From Vibrio splendidus (GTDB taxonomy: Bacteria > Pseudomonadota > Gammaproteobacteria > Enterobacterales > Vibrionaceae): a stretch of 57,938 nucleotides of DNA. Below, piece after piece: positions 16,108 to 24,194 of this stretch. The notes below the pieces were generated by a model. That model made no database searches. It had not been told where the DNA came from and worked only from the letters and a program-made list of their open reading frames with translations. The stretch is from assembly GCF_001557875.1 (NCBI RefSeq), contig NZ_LNRF01000016.1, forward strand, positions 1-57,938. Reading direction: 5' to 3'. Both the position numbers and the translations under genes were made by a program. The number at the start of each line of letters is the position of its first letter. The first letter of the stretch is position 1.

Positions 16108-18594
16108 GTGAATATGCAGTCGACTTCTCTCCTGATACAAGACATTGAGCAAACCCAACGTGAATTGGAAAAGATAGATTTTCATCAACATGAAAGCCTA
16201 CTAATTCAGGTGTTTTCGTCTTTCGAGAAAGGTTCTGTTGTGGCTGCCTGCCAAGTGATTCAATCGACTTTCCCCAATGCCAAACTGATTGGTTGCAGTG
16301 CTAACCACTACATCAGCCAAGGCGTCATCCTGCACCAAGGTCTTTATCTGATTGTTACCCGCTTTGACGCGACGTCTTACTCTTGTGGTGTTGTCGAATA
16401 TAGCGAACAACCATTGGTCGATAGCCACGTGATGTGGCAGCAGCTTGAGTGTAATACCAAAACTAAAAGCATCCTCTGTTTTGCAGACCGCTTGCAGATA
16501 AATAACCGAGATCTATTTTCAGCGTTTGAGCAGTCGAGACATTTATTACCTATCTGTGGCGGTGCATCGACCATCACAGATAATGGACGGTGGGTGATGC
16601 TAGATGGCATTTGCTATGAGAATGCTTATGTGATGTTGGCGCTGCACAGTGTAGAGCTCTCCATCGCTAAGGGTTACTACACTGAATGGAATCCGATTGG
16701 CCGGACTTTCCGAGTAACAGGTGCTCAAGATAACCGGTTGGTTGATTTGGATGGTATACCTGTTCGTGAGCTCTACAATCGTTACCTCGCTGATGGCCTT
16801 GAGTTGCCTTTTGAGCAACTGCATAATTTTCCTTTGATGGTTGGTGATCCGAAAGAGCAAAGGATTCACTTACCGCTCAAGGTGACTGAATGTGGAGAGA
16901 TAGAGTTCAGTGGCCAATTCCAAGTGGGTGATGAGGTCCGGTTTTGTTATGACCACCCCTCATTGACCCTTGAGCAGGTCCGACTAGGGGTTCAACAGCT
17001 TGCCTCTCATAAGCCGGAACAGTTTTTTATCTATAACTGTATCTCTCGCATCGACTTTATTGATGGCAACCAAGAGGTTGAGGTTTTCCAGAAGCTGGCC
17101 GACAGCCATGGCGTGTACTGCATGGGAGAACTCTATCAAGAGAATGGCCAACAGCGAATCTTGCACCATAGCCTCACTTACCTCGCATTGAGAGAAGGCG
17201 AGGGTAAGGTGGTATTGCCATTAGATACACAACCCGCGACCAATATATCCCCTCTGTTTTCATTGATCCGAAATGCACTGCTTGATGTCGATGACATGAG
17301 CAACAGCATGGCGAGTAAGATTCAGCAACAAGCCACCGCATTAACGGCGAGCTACCGAATAGATCACCGTACTGGCTTGCCTAATCGAAGTGTGTTGCGT
17401 GAGAAGCTGTCGAAGATGAGCAGTGATAGCCACTTGTTAGCTTTGAAGGTCACGACCTTTGGTCAGATCAATGAAAAGTACGGGTATCGAGTGGGTGACA
17501 AGCTTCTGCATGACTTGAGTGAGTATTTTCAAAAGGCATTGTGGCAGTTCTTTGATGAGGGATGTCAGCTCTACAGTATCGGTATTGGTGAGTGGGCAGT
17601 GGTGTTTGATAGCTGGGCGAACCAAGAACATATTCATCAGCGATTCTCGGAGTTTGCCGATCAAACCGAGCATGTAAATTTCGAACCTACCGGTTTACCC
17701 GATATTGATTACTTGTCGGTGTCTATCTGTGCGGGTATTGCCAGCCGTCGAGATTTCCCAACGACCTCTATTGATGACTTATTATTGAAGGCGATTGATG
17801 CGAGGCGCAGCGCCGTCAGCCAGAACAAACACCTAGTGAGTGCTAAGACGTTAATTCAACTGGAGAAGCATCGCCAAGAACAACTTGGTTGGCTGTCGTG
17901 CGTGAGTCGCGCTGTGCTTAATCAGAATATTGTGGCGTGTTCTCAACCGATTGTTTCGGCGCATAGCCATCAGGTAGAGAGCTACGAGTGTTTGGTTCGA
18001 ATTGAAGAGGACGGTCAGTTGATTGCACCGGGTAAGTTCTTGCCAATCATTGAAGGAACCCATCTCTATACACGCCTCAGTCGTCAGATGATAACGCGCA
18101 CCTTCGATTTTATGAGTCAGCGAACCGATTCGTTCTCAATTAATTTAGCGCCACAAGATTTCAGCAATGAGAAAACCATTCTTCACCTTGAGCAAGCCAT
18201 CAAGAAAATCAGTCACCCACAGCGTATTGGCTTGGAGGTGTTAGAGACGGAACAAATTCAGGATTACGGTCGTTTGATTGAGGTGTGTAATCACTTCCGC
18301 GATCTTGGTGTGAATATTATTGTCGATGACTTTGGTTCGGGTTATTCGAATATTGATGAGATATTGAAGCTAGAGCCACAGGTGATCAAGCTTGATGGCA
18401 GTTTGATTCGCAATATTGATAAAGATAAAAAGCAACGCAAGATCGCTCAGCAGTTAGTGAGCTTATGCCAGATTCTGAATGCTAAGACGGTGGCTGAGTT
18501 CGTTCATAACGAGCAGGTGTGTCGTATTGCTGAAGACATGGGGGTCGATTACCTGCAAGGGTATTACTTTGGTCAACCTCAGCGTTTGTTTTGA
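16108..18594 (+). CDS. FIST sensor - degenerate GGDEF - EAL protein (copy 2)
   Basis: An 828-residue paralogue of the preceding gene with the same order: FIST N (about 10-190), FIST C (about 210-375), a GGDEF fold with GIGEW instead of GGDEF, and EAL (about 600-828). EAL residues are preserved: ECLVR, SINLAP, LEVLETEQ, VDDFGSGYSN, IKLDG, AEFVHN, LQGYYFG. The open frame starts at GTG 16108; the ATG at 16114 is equally possible and neither has a strong ribosome site. The two copies agree best in the EAL half and differ most in the FIST N half, as expected of duplication followed by change in ligand. 186 bases without an obvious terminator separate them. Confidence 0.84.
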   Translation: MNMQSTSLLIQDIEQTQRELEKIDFHQHESLLIQVFSSFEKGSVVAACQVIQSTFPNAKLIGCSANHYISQGVILHQGLYLIVTRFDATSYSCGVVEYSEQPLVDSHVMWQQLECNTKTKSILCFADRLQINNRDLFSAFEQSRHLLPICGGASTITDNGRWVMLDGICYENAYVMLALHSVELSIAKGYYTEWNPIGRTFRVTGAQDNRLVDLDGIPVRELYNRYLADGLELPFEQLHNFPLMVGDPKEQRIHLPLKVTECGEIEFSGQFQVGDEVRFCYDHPSLTLEQVRLGVQQLASHKPEQFFIYNCISRIDFIDGNQEVEVFQKLADSHGVYCMGELYQENGQQRILHHSLTYLALREGEGKVVLPLDTQPATNISPLFSLIRNALLDVDDMSNSMASKIQQQATALTASYRIDHRTGLPNRSVLREKLSKMSSDSHLLALKVTTFGQINEKYGYRVGDKLLHDLSEYFQKALWQFFDEGCQLYSIGIGEWAVVFDSWANQEHIHQRFSEFADQTEHVNFEPTGLPDIDYLSVSICAGIASRRDFPTTSIDDLLLKAIDARRSAVSQNKHLVSAKTLIQLEKHRQEQLGWLSCVSRAVLNQNIVACSQPIVSAHSHQVESYECLVRIEEDGQLIAPGKFLPIIEGTHLYTRLSRQMITRTFDFMSQRTDSFSINLAPQDFSNEKTILHLEQAIKKISHPQRIGLEVLETEQIQDYGRLIEVCNHFRDLGVNIIVDDFGSGYSNIDEILKLEPQVIKLDGSLIRNIDKDKKQRKIAQQLVSLCQILNAKTVAEFVHNEQVCRIAEDMGVDYLQGYYFGQPQRLF

Positions 18595-18602
18595 TGGAGC
18601 AG

Positions 18603-18618
18603 CGTTTCACGTGAAACA
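18603..18618. promoter_or_regulatory. parS-like ParB binding site
   Basis: The core GTTTCACGTGAAAC at 18604-18617 is a perfect 14-base palindrome. With flanks it matches the bacterial parS consensus TGTTTCACGTGAAACA at 15 of 16 positions; only the first base differs (C for T). It lies right after the second FIST-EAL stop codon and before a terminator. ParB binds such sites near the chromosome origin and the ParA/ParB system moves them to the poles. No other copy of the core was seen in this window. Confidence 0.85.
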
Positions 18619-18648
18619 CTGGTTGGTTCAATAACGAAAGTACGATGT

Positions 18649-18679
18649 AAAAAGGGTGAGCTTATGGCTCACCCTTTTT
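18649..18679. terminator. Bidirectional terminator
   Basis: AAAAAGGGTGAGC (18649-18661) pairs with GCTCACCCTTTTT (18667-18679), with A/T runs on both sides. It separates the FIST-EAL genes from the minus-strand DTW gene. Confidence 0.92.
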
Positions 18680-18722
18680 GTTTTCAGTATCTATTTATTA
18701 TCTTCCCGCGCTCTTGCTTGGT

Positions 18723-19319
18723 CTATTTGAGAGCGTGCCCACACTTATCGGCGTGGAAGACTTTTAGATAATGTTGGTAGTAGTCATCAATGAGTTTGGC
18801 AGGTTCACCCTCACCTAAAGACTTGAGTAACTCAATGCCTACCTCACAAGTACACAAGTGGCCGCTGTCTTGATTTCGGCGCAAGGTGTATGAAGATTCA
18901 CAGGTTATGTCGAGGTGGACTTGTGGAACGGCTTGTAACCACGAGCTTTTGTTAAGCATCTTCTTCGCTTCTTGCCATGTGCCATCTAAGATAATGAATA
19001 GTGGTTTTCGACTCTGGGCTTTGGTTGTCACAGCTTGCTGACACTCGATGCTTTTATCACTTGGGAACAACAGAAAAGGTTGTCGTGTTTCATCTTCAAG
19101 CAGTGCCATTAGCTCTGCTGGTGGTGTTTTCCTTTGCCATACAACGGGCTGACACTGTTGAAGGGATTTCTGAAGCAGCTTTCCGGTATTGGTATCGCGC
19201 GACAGTTCATTCTCATGAGTGAGCAGTACAAGATCGATTTGGCTTTCAACACTCGGTATCAGATGACAAATACATTGGTGAGTGAAGCCACAACCAGGGC
19301 AAGCTTGTTGGTTACTCAT
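18723..19319 (-). CDS. DTW-domain tRNA-uridine aminocarboxypropyltransferase
   Basis: A 198-residue DTW-domain protein. The N-terminal CPGCGFTHQCIC has the zinc-type cysteines of the family. The signature appears as LDGTWQEAKKM (DGTW in place of DTW plus variants, about residues 112-122), followed by a conserved SSYTLRR. DTW proteins transfer a 3-amino-3-carboxypropyl group from SAM to a uridine of tRNA (acp3U); E. coli TapA (YfiP) is the reference member. Which tRNA position is modified here cannot be told. Its ATG lies 2 bases beyond the stop of the upstream lipoprotein gene, so the two are co-transcribed and possibly coupled. Confidence 0.85.
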   Translation of the reverse strand: MSNQQACPGCGFTHQCICHLIPSVESQIDLVLLTHENELSRDTNTGKLLQKSLQQCQPVVWQRKTPPAELMALLEDETRQPFLLFPSDKSIECQQAVTTKAQSRKPLFIILDGTWQEAKKMLNKSSWLQAVPQVHLDITCESSYTLRRNQDSGHLCTCEVGIELLKSLGEGEPAKLIDDYYQHYLKVFHADKCGHALK

Positions 19320-19321
19320 GT

Positions 19322-20866
19322 TTACAGCTTAACCCCACTTTGTGCAGGTGAGACACCATCAGCAAACAAAACCACATCGCTGATATCAGCATCATTTGCA
19401 ACTGGAGCGACACTTGGGTTTAGCGGGTAGCTGACACCAGAGTATGACAGTGTGTGTTTCGCAGCTGTTGCACCGCCACCACTGACGTTGAAGATCAGAT
19501 CCTGCCAGCCGTGGTTTTGCGATTTACCTAAGCGTATGTCGCCCTTAACCAGTGTAACTCGGCTATTGAAGCGCCATGTGTCTTGGTGGTTCTCGAAAAT
19601 CAGCAGTGTGCAACCACCTGAGCCACACCAATCGAGCTGAGCAAACAGCTCTTCTTTACCGTCACCGTTGAGGTCGTAAGTTAGCCAGCGGTATTTGGTA
19701 TCATCAGGCGAGCTGTTGTTGATCTTAAAATACTCGCGGATCGCTTGGTCTACTTTTGGATCAAGTTGATCGCTGGAGTTGACCTGCTTTGCGGTTAGAT
19801 CAACGTTAGCGGTGGTGTTTACTTGTGCTTGCGCACTTTTAGCTTCGAATAGCACCAGACCGCCATTGGCAATCGGATAGACAACGTTGCCCACTTTCTC
19901 TTTTTCAGCGATTAGCTTGCCGTTATCGAGTGTGAAGATGCGTTCGGAGATCAAATACTGTTGCTGGTGGCGAGTCATGACCACTTGTACCTGATTTTGG
20001 TTCAGTTGCTGCCAGAAACCCTGTTCAACAATCGAAGGATCTCCATTGCTGTATGAATAAGTCGTGATTGCGCTGTGGTCATCATTGAGCTCTAGGTTGA
20101 TAGAGAACCCTGAGTTTTGCGTTGAGCTAGCGAAATAGAGTCCGCTCCAGTCCAGCGTTGGATCTTGGTTAGAGACCGTCGCACAGCCATTATAGTTACT
20201 GTCATTGAGGTTAAGCTTGGCATGCCATCCATAGATAGAATCGCTCATGCCGTCGCTACAGCTCTCTTTCGTAAGGTTGAGTTTGCCTTGCGCTGCTTTA
20301 CCTTCTAATTGGTAATCACGACTGCTTGGTGTGGTACGGCTTGATTCAATATCGAGGGCCTGTGGCTGTTCGCCCATCTTGGTGTATTTGAGCTGGTCTT
20401 TGTCGAAGGTTGCTGACCAGAAGGGTTCATTACCAAATACTCGTGTTGAACGCAGTGGTTGGTCGCAGCGCTCCGGGTTCTCTGCGGTTAGGATATTCAC
20501 TTGATCAACCACAAAGCGTGCTGTGAAGTCTGCGTTATAACCCGTTTGGCTCGGTACAGTTAGGTGACCAATCAGCTCGCCATATAAGGCTTGGTAAGGT
20601 CTCGTTGAGAGCCCTTGTGCTTCTAGCGCTAATTCTGGAGATAAGTCTAACCAGTATTGTTGCTGGCTGCCGCAAGGAGTGAAGGTTCGACTTTCATGAC
20701 CAACCACCACCTGACCACGCATGATGAAGGTTTGTGGTTGAATGCTCAGTGGCTCATCCAAGGTTGCAGGGGGCTGTTCAGGTTGTTGCGGCGTATCAGG
20801 TGCTGTAACACAGCCTTGTAGAGCGAACGCGACTAGCCATGTCACTGGGTTTTTCATTACCTTCAT
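19322..20866 (-). CDS. Putative outer-membrane/periplasmic lipoprotein with COG3650-like domain
   Basis: A 514-residue lipoprotein. The start is placed at ATG 20866 because GAGGAAG lies 7 bases before it; the longer frame adds 7 codons without a ribosome site. MKVMKNPVTWLVAFALQGC gives a lipobox LQGC. A first region has the pattern VFGNEPFWSATF (about residues 145-156) and cysteines, as in small COG3650-type lipoproteins. The middle is beta-rich. The C-terminal part has YDLNGDGKEELFAQLDWCGS (about residues 400-419), an EF-hand-like DxNGDG loop seen in FG-GAP/VCBS-type repeats. Function is unknown. It is coupled to the DTW gene and divergent from the EVE gene. Confidence 0.7.
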   Translation of the reverse strand: MKVMKNPVTWLVAFALQGCVTAPDTPQQPEQPPATLDEPLSIQPQTFIMRGQVVVGHESRTFTPCGSQQQYWLDLSPELALEAQGLSTRPYQALYGELIGHLTVPSQTGYNADFTARFVVDQVNILTAENPERCDQPLRSTRVFGNEPFWSATFDKDQLKYTKMGEQPQALDIESSRTTPSSRDYQLEGKAAQGKLNLTKESCSDGMSDSIYGWHAKLNLNDSNYNGCATVSNQDPTLDWSGLYFASSTQNSGFSINLELNDDHSAITTYSYSNGDPSIVEQGFWQQLNQNQVQVVMTRHQQQYLISERIFTLDNGKLIAEKEKVGNVVYPIANGGLVLFEAKSAQAQVNTTANVDLTAKQVNSSDQLDPKVDQAIREYFKINNSSPDDTKYRWLTYDLNGDGKEELFAQLDWCGSGGCTLLIFENHQDTWRFNSRVTLVKGDIRLGKSQNHGWQDLIFNVSGGGATAAKHTLSYSGVSYPLNPSVAPVANDADISDVVLFADGVSPAQSGVKL

Positions 20867-20905
20867 GTTATATCTTCCTCGGAGCAACCGTTAATTGGAT
20901 TTATT

Positions 20906-21373
20906 ATGGCATATTGGTTATTTAAAACAGAACCCGACACCTTTTCTATTCATACCCTGAGAGTGCAAAAAACCTCTTGTTGGGAGGGTGTTCGCAACTA
21001 TCAGGCTCGAAATATGATGCGTGATGACGTCAAACTTGGCGATCTGGTGATGATATACCACTCATCATGTAAAAAAGTTGGCGTAGCGGGGATCGCTAAA
21101 GTAACCAGAGAAGCCTACCCAGACCACTTTCAGTTCGACCCTGAGAGTGATTACTACGATCCTAAGTCTTCACCCGATAACCCACGTTGGATTATGGTGG
21201 ATATCGAGTTTGTGCGAGTGACTGAACGCTTAATTCCTTTGGCAACGCTTAAAGCCATGCCTGAATTATCAGAGATGCCATTGGTGAAGCGCGGTAATCG
21301 CTTATCCATCATGCCAGTTACCGAACAAGAGTGGCTGGCAATCTTAAGCAAAGAAGTACTGGGTTCTCGATAG
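20906..21373 (+). CDS. EVE domain protein
   Basis: A 155-residue single-domain EVE protein (PUA-like fold). It begins MAYWLFKTEPDTFSI, the classic start of the family, and shows WEGVRNYQARN (about residues 26-36) and GDLVMIYHSS with the conserved aromatic cage residues. EVE/YTH-related domains bind modified nucleotides in DNA or RNA. In bacteria the stand-alone form is common and its role is unproven. The upstream 39 bases also hold the start of the divergent lipoprotein gene. It is followed by a terminator shared with yigL. Confidence 0.88.
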   Translation: MAYWLFKTEPDTFSIHTLRVQKTSCWEGVRNYQARNMMRDDVKLGDLVMIYHSSCKKVGVAGIAKVTREAYPDHFQFDPESDYYDPKSSPDNPRWIMVDIEFVRVTERLIPLATLKAMPELSEMPLVKRGNRLSIMPVTEQEWLAILSKEVLGSR

Positions 21374-21402
21374 CGTTAGAGAGAGCTTTTTACGTAAGGT
21401 TC

Positions 21403-21431
21403 AAAAAAGGCAGCCAGTTGGCTGCCTTTTT
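21403..21431. terminator. Bidirectional terminator between EVE gene and yigL
   Basis: AAAAAAGGCAGCC (21403-21415) and GGCTGCCTTTTT (21420-21431) form a stem over a four-base loop, with T runs on both strands. Confidence 0.92.
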
Positions 21432-21460
21432 ATTTATTCTGATCTCTTCAACGAGCGAGA

Positions 21461-22288
21461 TTAGAGCAGGTGCTTTTCTAGGTAGTGAGCAACTGCATCG
21501 TCTGCGTTGCTGCCAATCACTTCATTGTCTGGTAAAGCTTTCATCACTTTCTCATGTGATGTGCCCATGATTAGACCTTTACCCGCCATAGCCAGCATCT
21601 CAGCGTCGTTCATGCCATCACCAAAGGCAACACAGTTATCCAGTGTCAGGTTCAGTGATTTCGCAACAGCGTCTAAAGCATGGCCTTTAGAGACTTCAGC
21701 GGCCATCACTTCTAAACACCAAGGTGTAGAGAAGGCGATGTTCAGTTTGTCGCCAAAAGCATCTCTTAGCTTTTGTTCAAACGTGACGAGATATTCATGG
21801 TCTTGTTCTGGATGTGTGAAGAAGACTTTCGCGATGCCTTCGCTTGGTGCGTTTTCAGCTTCAAAGCGCTTGTAGCTAAAGCCAGACTCGCTGTGGAATT
21901 TAGCCAACATTTCATCTTCACGGTCTAGTAGCCAATCTTCATTCTGGTACATGTGAATAAAGAGGTTTGGATCTTGGCGCACAATATCAATAACAGGCTG
22001 AACGAGTTCCTGAGGCACGTTCTGGCTATACATCAGCTGATCATTCTGGTCATGCACGCGTGCACCGTTTGAAGTGATCATGTACGCCGGAATGCCTGCG
22101 ATCTGACGAATGCCCGCCACATCGACGTGGTGACGACCCGTAGCGAAGATGAAGGTATAACCTTGGTCGTGTAATTTCTTAAGCGTTAGCTTGGTAAAGT
22201 CGCTTAGCTGATGGTTGGGAGCCAAAAGCGTACCATCTAAATCAGAAGCAACAATTTTCACGGAATCTTTTAGTGCAGGAATACTCAT
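21461..22288 (-). CDS. yigL: Cof-type HAD phosphatase YigL
   Basis: A 275-residue Cof-type HAD phosphatase. Motif I is ASDLDGTLL (about residues 14-22), motif II is ATGRHHVDV, Lys is in VSKGHAL, and motif IV is FGDGMNDAEML (about residues 226-236). It is strikingly like E. coli YigL (FATGRHHVDV, ITSNGARVHD, EVMA..VSKGHAL), a phosphatase reported to act on pyridoxal phosphate and sugar phosphates. The substrate here is inferred. GAGGG precedes the ATG. It lies downstream of pldB on the same strand with a 180-base gap, the order seen in E. coli. Confidence 0.9.
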   Translation of the reverse strand: MSIPALKDSVKIVASDLDGTLLAPNHQLSDFTKLTLKKLHDQGYTFIFATGRHHVDVAGIRQIAGIPAYMITSNGARVHDQNDQLMYSQNVPQELVQPVIDIVRQDPNLFIHMYQNEDWLLDREDEMLAKFHSESGFSYKRFEAENAPSEGIAKVFFTHPEQDHEYLVTFEQKLRDAFGDKLNIAFSTPWCLEVMAAEVSKGHALDAVAKSLNLTLDNCVAFGDGMNDAEMLAMAGKGLIMGTSHEKVMKALPDNEVIGSNADDAVAHYLEKHLL

Positions 22289-22470
22289 TTAACCCTCATT
22301 GCAAAATGCTTAACCAGTATTGACGCTAGCCAGCGCTAGAATCGTTTTAACTACAATATCTCTAGGTAGAAATTGTATGCCAAATTCATGCAAGAAAAGA
22401 GGGCAAAGCTCACTTACTTCTCTTCCTCTTTAGCGCTTATTTTTTTGGCAGGTTGCTTAGCTTATTAGCT

Positions 22471-23451
22471 CTAGGCGAAAAACTGATTGATCGCATCCAG
22501 TGTTTGATTGCGATATTCATCTTGCTCAAACAACACTTCATGCCTAGAACCTTCAACCAACTTAAACTGGCAATCTGAGTTCGTTTTCTTCAGTTTAGAT
22601 ATAAACCTCAATTGGGCACTGTTACTGACAATCTTCTCTTCCCCAGCTTGAATCAATAGCAGAGGGATCTTGATTTGACGAGTTTGTTGAATCGCTTGCT
22701 TGGCGGCCATTAACCCTTGCCATACCCAGCGCGTGCTTGGTCCACCCACCTGCAAAGATGGTGACTCATCATATAAGCGACGGAACCACTGATAACGAAC
22801 CTTGCTGTGGCTCAGTAAGTTGTTTTCAAAAGGCTTCGAATAATACGCTTGCTGCCCCGGCGCGTAAGTTGGCTTGGCATGAAAAGCAGTGAGTACTTGT
22901 CCAACGACCATTGCGATAGGTTTCAGGTACCACTCGGTATTGATACCAAACATTGGAGCGCACAGAGTCACCTTATCAAATGGGTGGTCTGGATGAGTTT
23001 GTAGGTAGCGAGTGGCTATGGTGCTGCCCATTGAATGCGCGAGCAGGTAGCGATTGGAATACTTACTGAGATCAAAACTGGCAATGACGTCAGACATATC
23101 AGATGCATAATCATCAAACTCATGAATGTGACCAATGTCAGAGTCTGTTACCATACGTTCAGACTGGCCTTGACCTTGGTGGTCAAATGAATAAACGTCA
23201 TAGCCTTGTTGATAGAAATCATAAAAGAGTTCTTGGTATTTTTGGCAGCACTCAATACGGCCATTTGAAATAACAATCGCCTTTGTGTGTGTCTCTGAAG
23301 TCAGGCTACACCAGTACAGTTTTTTTTTACCGGATGATGTTACATACCCATCTTTTCGTTGTTGCCAAAGGGTGGGGATCGGGTGTTTAATCGCTTGCTC
23401 GAATTGAGGTTCTTGCGTGTACGAAATCGGGGCGCCGCTGTGGTTTTCCAT
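22471..23451 (-). CDS. pldB: Lysophospholipase L2-like alpha/beta hydrolase
   Basis: A 326-residue alpha/beta hydrolase. The nucleophile elbow is AHSMGS (Ser at about residue 143), an acidic residue region lies after the cap, and the catalytic His is in GSRHEVLFE (about residue 304). The segment FDHQGQGQSER is a typical oxyanion-side strand of monoacylglycerol lipase and PldB relatives. Family members cleave lysophospholipids at the inner membrane. Neighbouring yigL supports the pldB assignment, since the pair is conserved in E. coli. No signal peptide is seen. The divergent rhtB starts 82 bases away; in E. coli rhtB is likewise beside pldB. Confidence 0.87.
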   Translation of the reverse strand: MENHSGAPISYTQEPQFEQAIKHPIPTLWQQRKDGYVTSSGKKKLYWCSLTSETHTKAIVISNGRIECCQKYQELFYDFYQQGYDVYSFDHQGQGQSERMVTDSDIGHIHEFDDYASDMSDVIASFDLSKYSNRYLLAHSMGSTIATRYLQTHPDHPFDKVTLCAPMFGINTEWYLKPIAMVVGQVLTAFHAKPTYAPGQQAYYSKPFENNLLSHSKVRYQWFRRLYDESPSLQVGGPSTRWVWQGLMAAKQAIQQTRQIKIPLLLIQAGEEKIVSNSAQLRFISKLKKTNSDCQFKLVEGSRHEVLFEQDEYRNQTLDAINQFFA

Positions 23452-23532
23452 GGGAAATCACCTGAACTGATGCGTGTGAGAGCTTTATTGCTAATAATGT
23501 TGTTAGATTAAAGAACTAGTAAGGAAATGCAA

Positions 23533-24150
23533 ATGGATACTCATGTTTGGCTTGCTTATGTCGTCACGGCGATACTGTTTAGTTTGGCTCCGGGCTCAGG
23601 TACCGTTAACTCAATCAGCAATGGGCTAAGTTATGGCACCAAGAAGTCACTCGCGTCGATTGCAGGCTTACAGCTCGGTCTTGCATTCCATATCATGCTG
23701 GTGGGGGCGGGCATTGGTGCATTAGTCGCTCAATCTGCGTTGGCATTCACCATCATCAAATGGGTGGGCGTGGTTTACCTTCTTTGGTTGGGTATTCAAA
23801 AGTGGCGTGACAACTCTAGCTTAGTGGCTTCACAAGAAAACTCGACGCTATCGAGTGGCAAGCTGCTTAGAAATGCGGTGCTGATTAACCTTACCAACCC
23901 AAAATCTATCGTGTTTTTGGTGGCTCTGTTCCCTCAGTTTATCGACCCTACACAACCGCAAGCACCGCAATTATTAGTGCTAGGTGTTACAACGGTATTC
24001 ATTGATAGCGTTGTTATGTTGGGCTATACCTCATTAGCTTCACAAATGGGACGCTTTATTCGTTCAGATCGCATAATGGGTAAGATTAATAAAATCTTTG
24101 GTGGTATGTTCATGGGCTGTGGCGCATTGCTGGCTGCCACCAAAGCCTAA
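23533..24150 (+). CDS. rhtB: Homoserine/homoserine lactone exporter RhtB
   Basis: A LysE-family exporter of 205 residues with about six membrane segments. The second ATG (23533) is chosen because AAGG at 23521-23524 is correctly spaced for it and too close to the first ATG at 23527. The sequence SLAPGSGTVNSISNGLSYG and ASIAGLQLGLAFHIMLVG (about residues 18-67) is close to E. coli RhtB. NLTNPKSIVFLVALFPQF is the conserved mid-protein motif of the family. It likely expels homoserine, homoserine lactone or similar metabolites across the inner membrane; the substrate is inferred from resemblance and neighbourhood. Confidence 0.88.
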   Translation: MDTHVWLAYVVTAILFSLAPGSGTVNSISNGLSYGTKKSLASIAGLQLGLAFHIMLVGAGIGALVAQSALAFTIIKWVGVVYLLWLGIQKWRDNSSLVASQENSTLSSGKLLRNAVLINLTNPKSIVFLVALFPQFIDPTQPQAPQLLVLGVTTVFIDSVVMLGYTSLASQMGRFIRSDRIMGKINKIFGGMFMGCGALLAATKA

Positions 24151-24194
24151 TCAAAGCAATAGAGTTATAGTCAACCAATTAGAGTTATCAAGAA

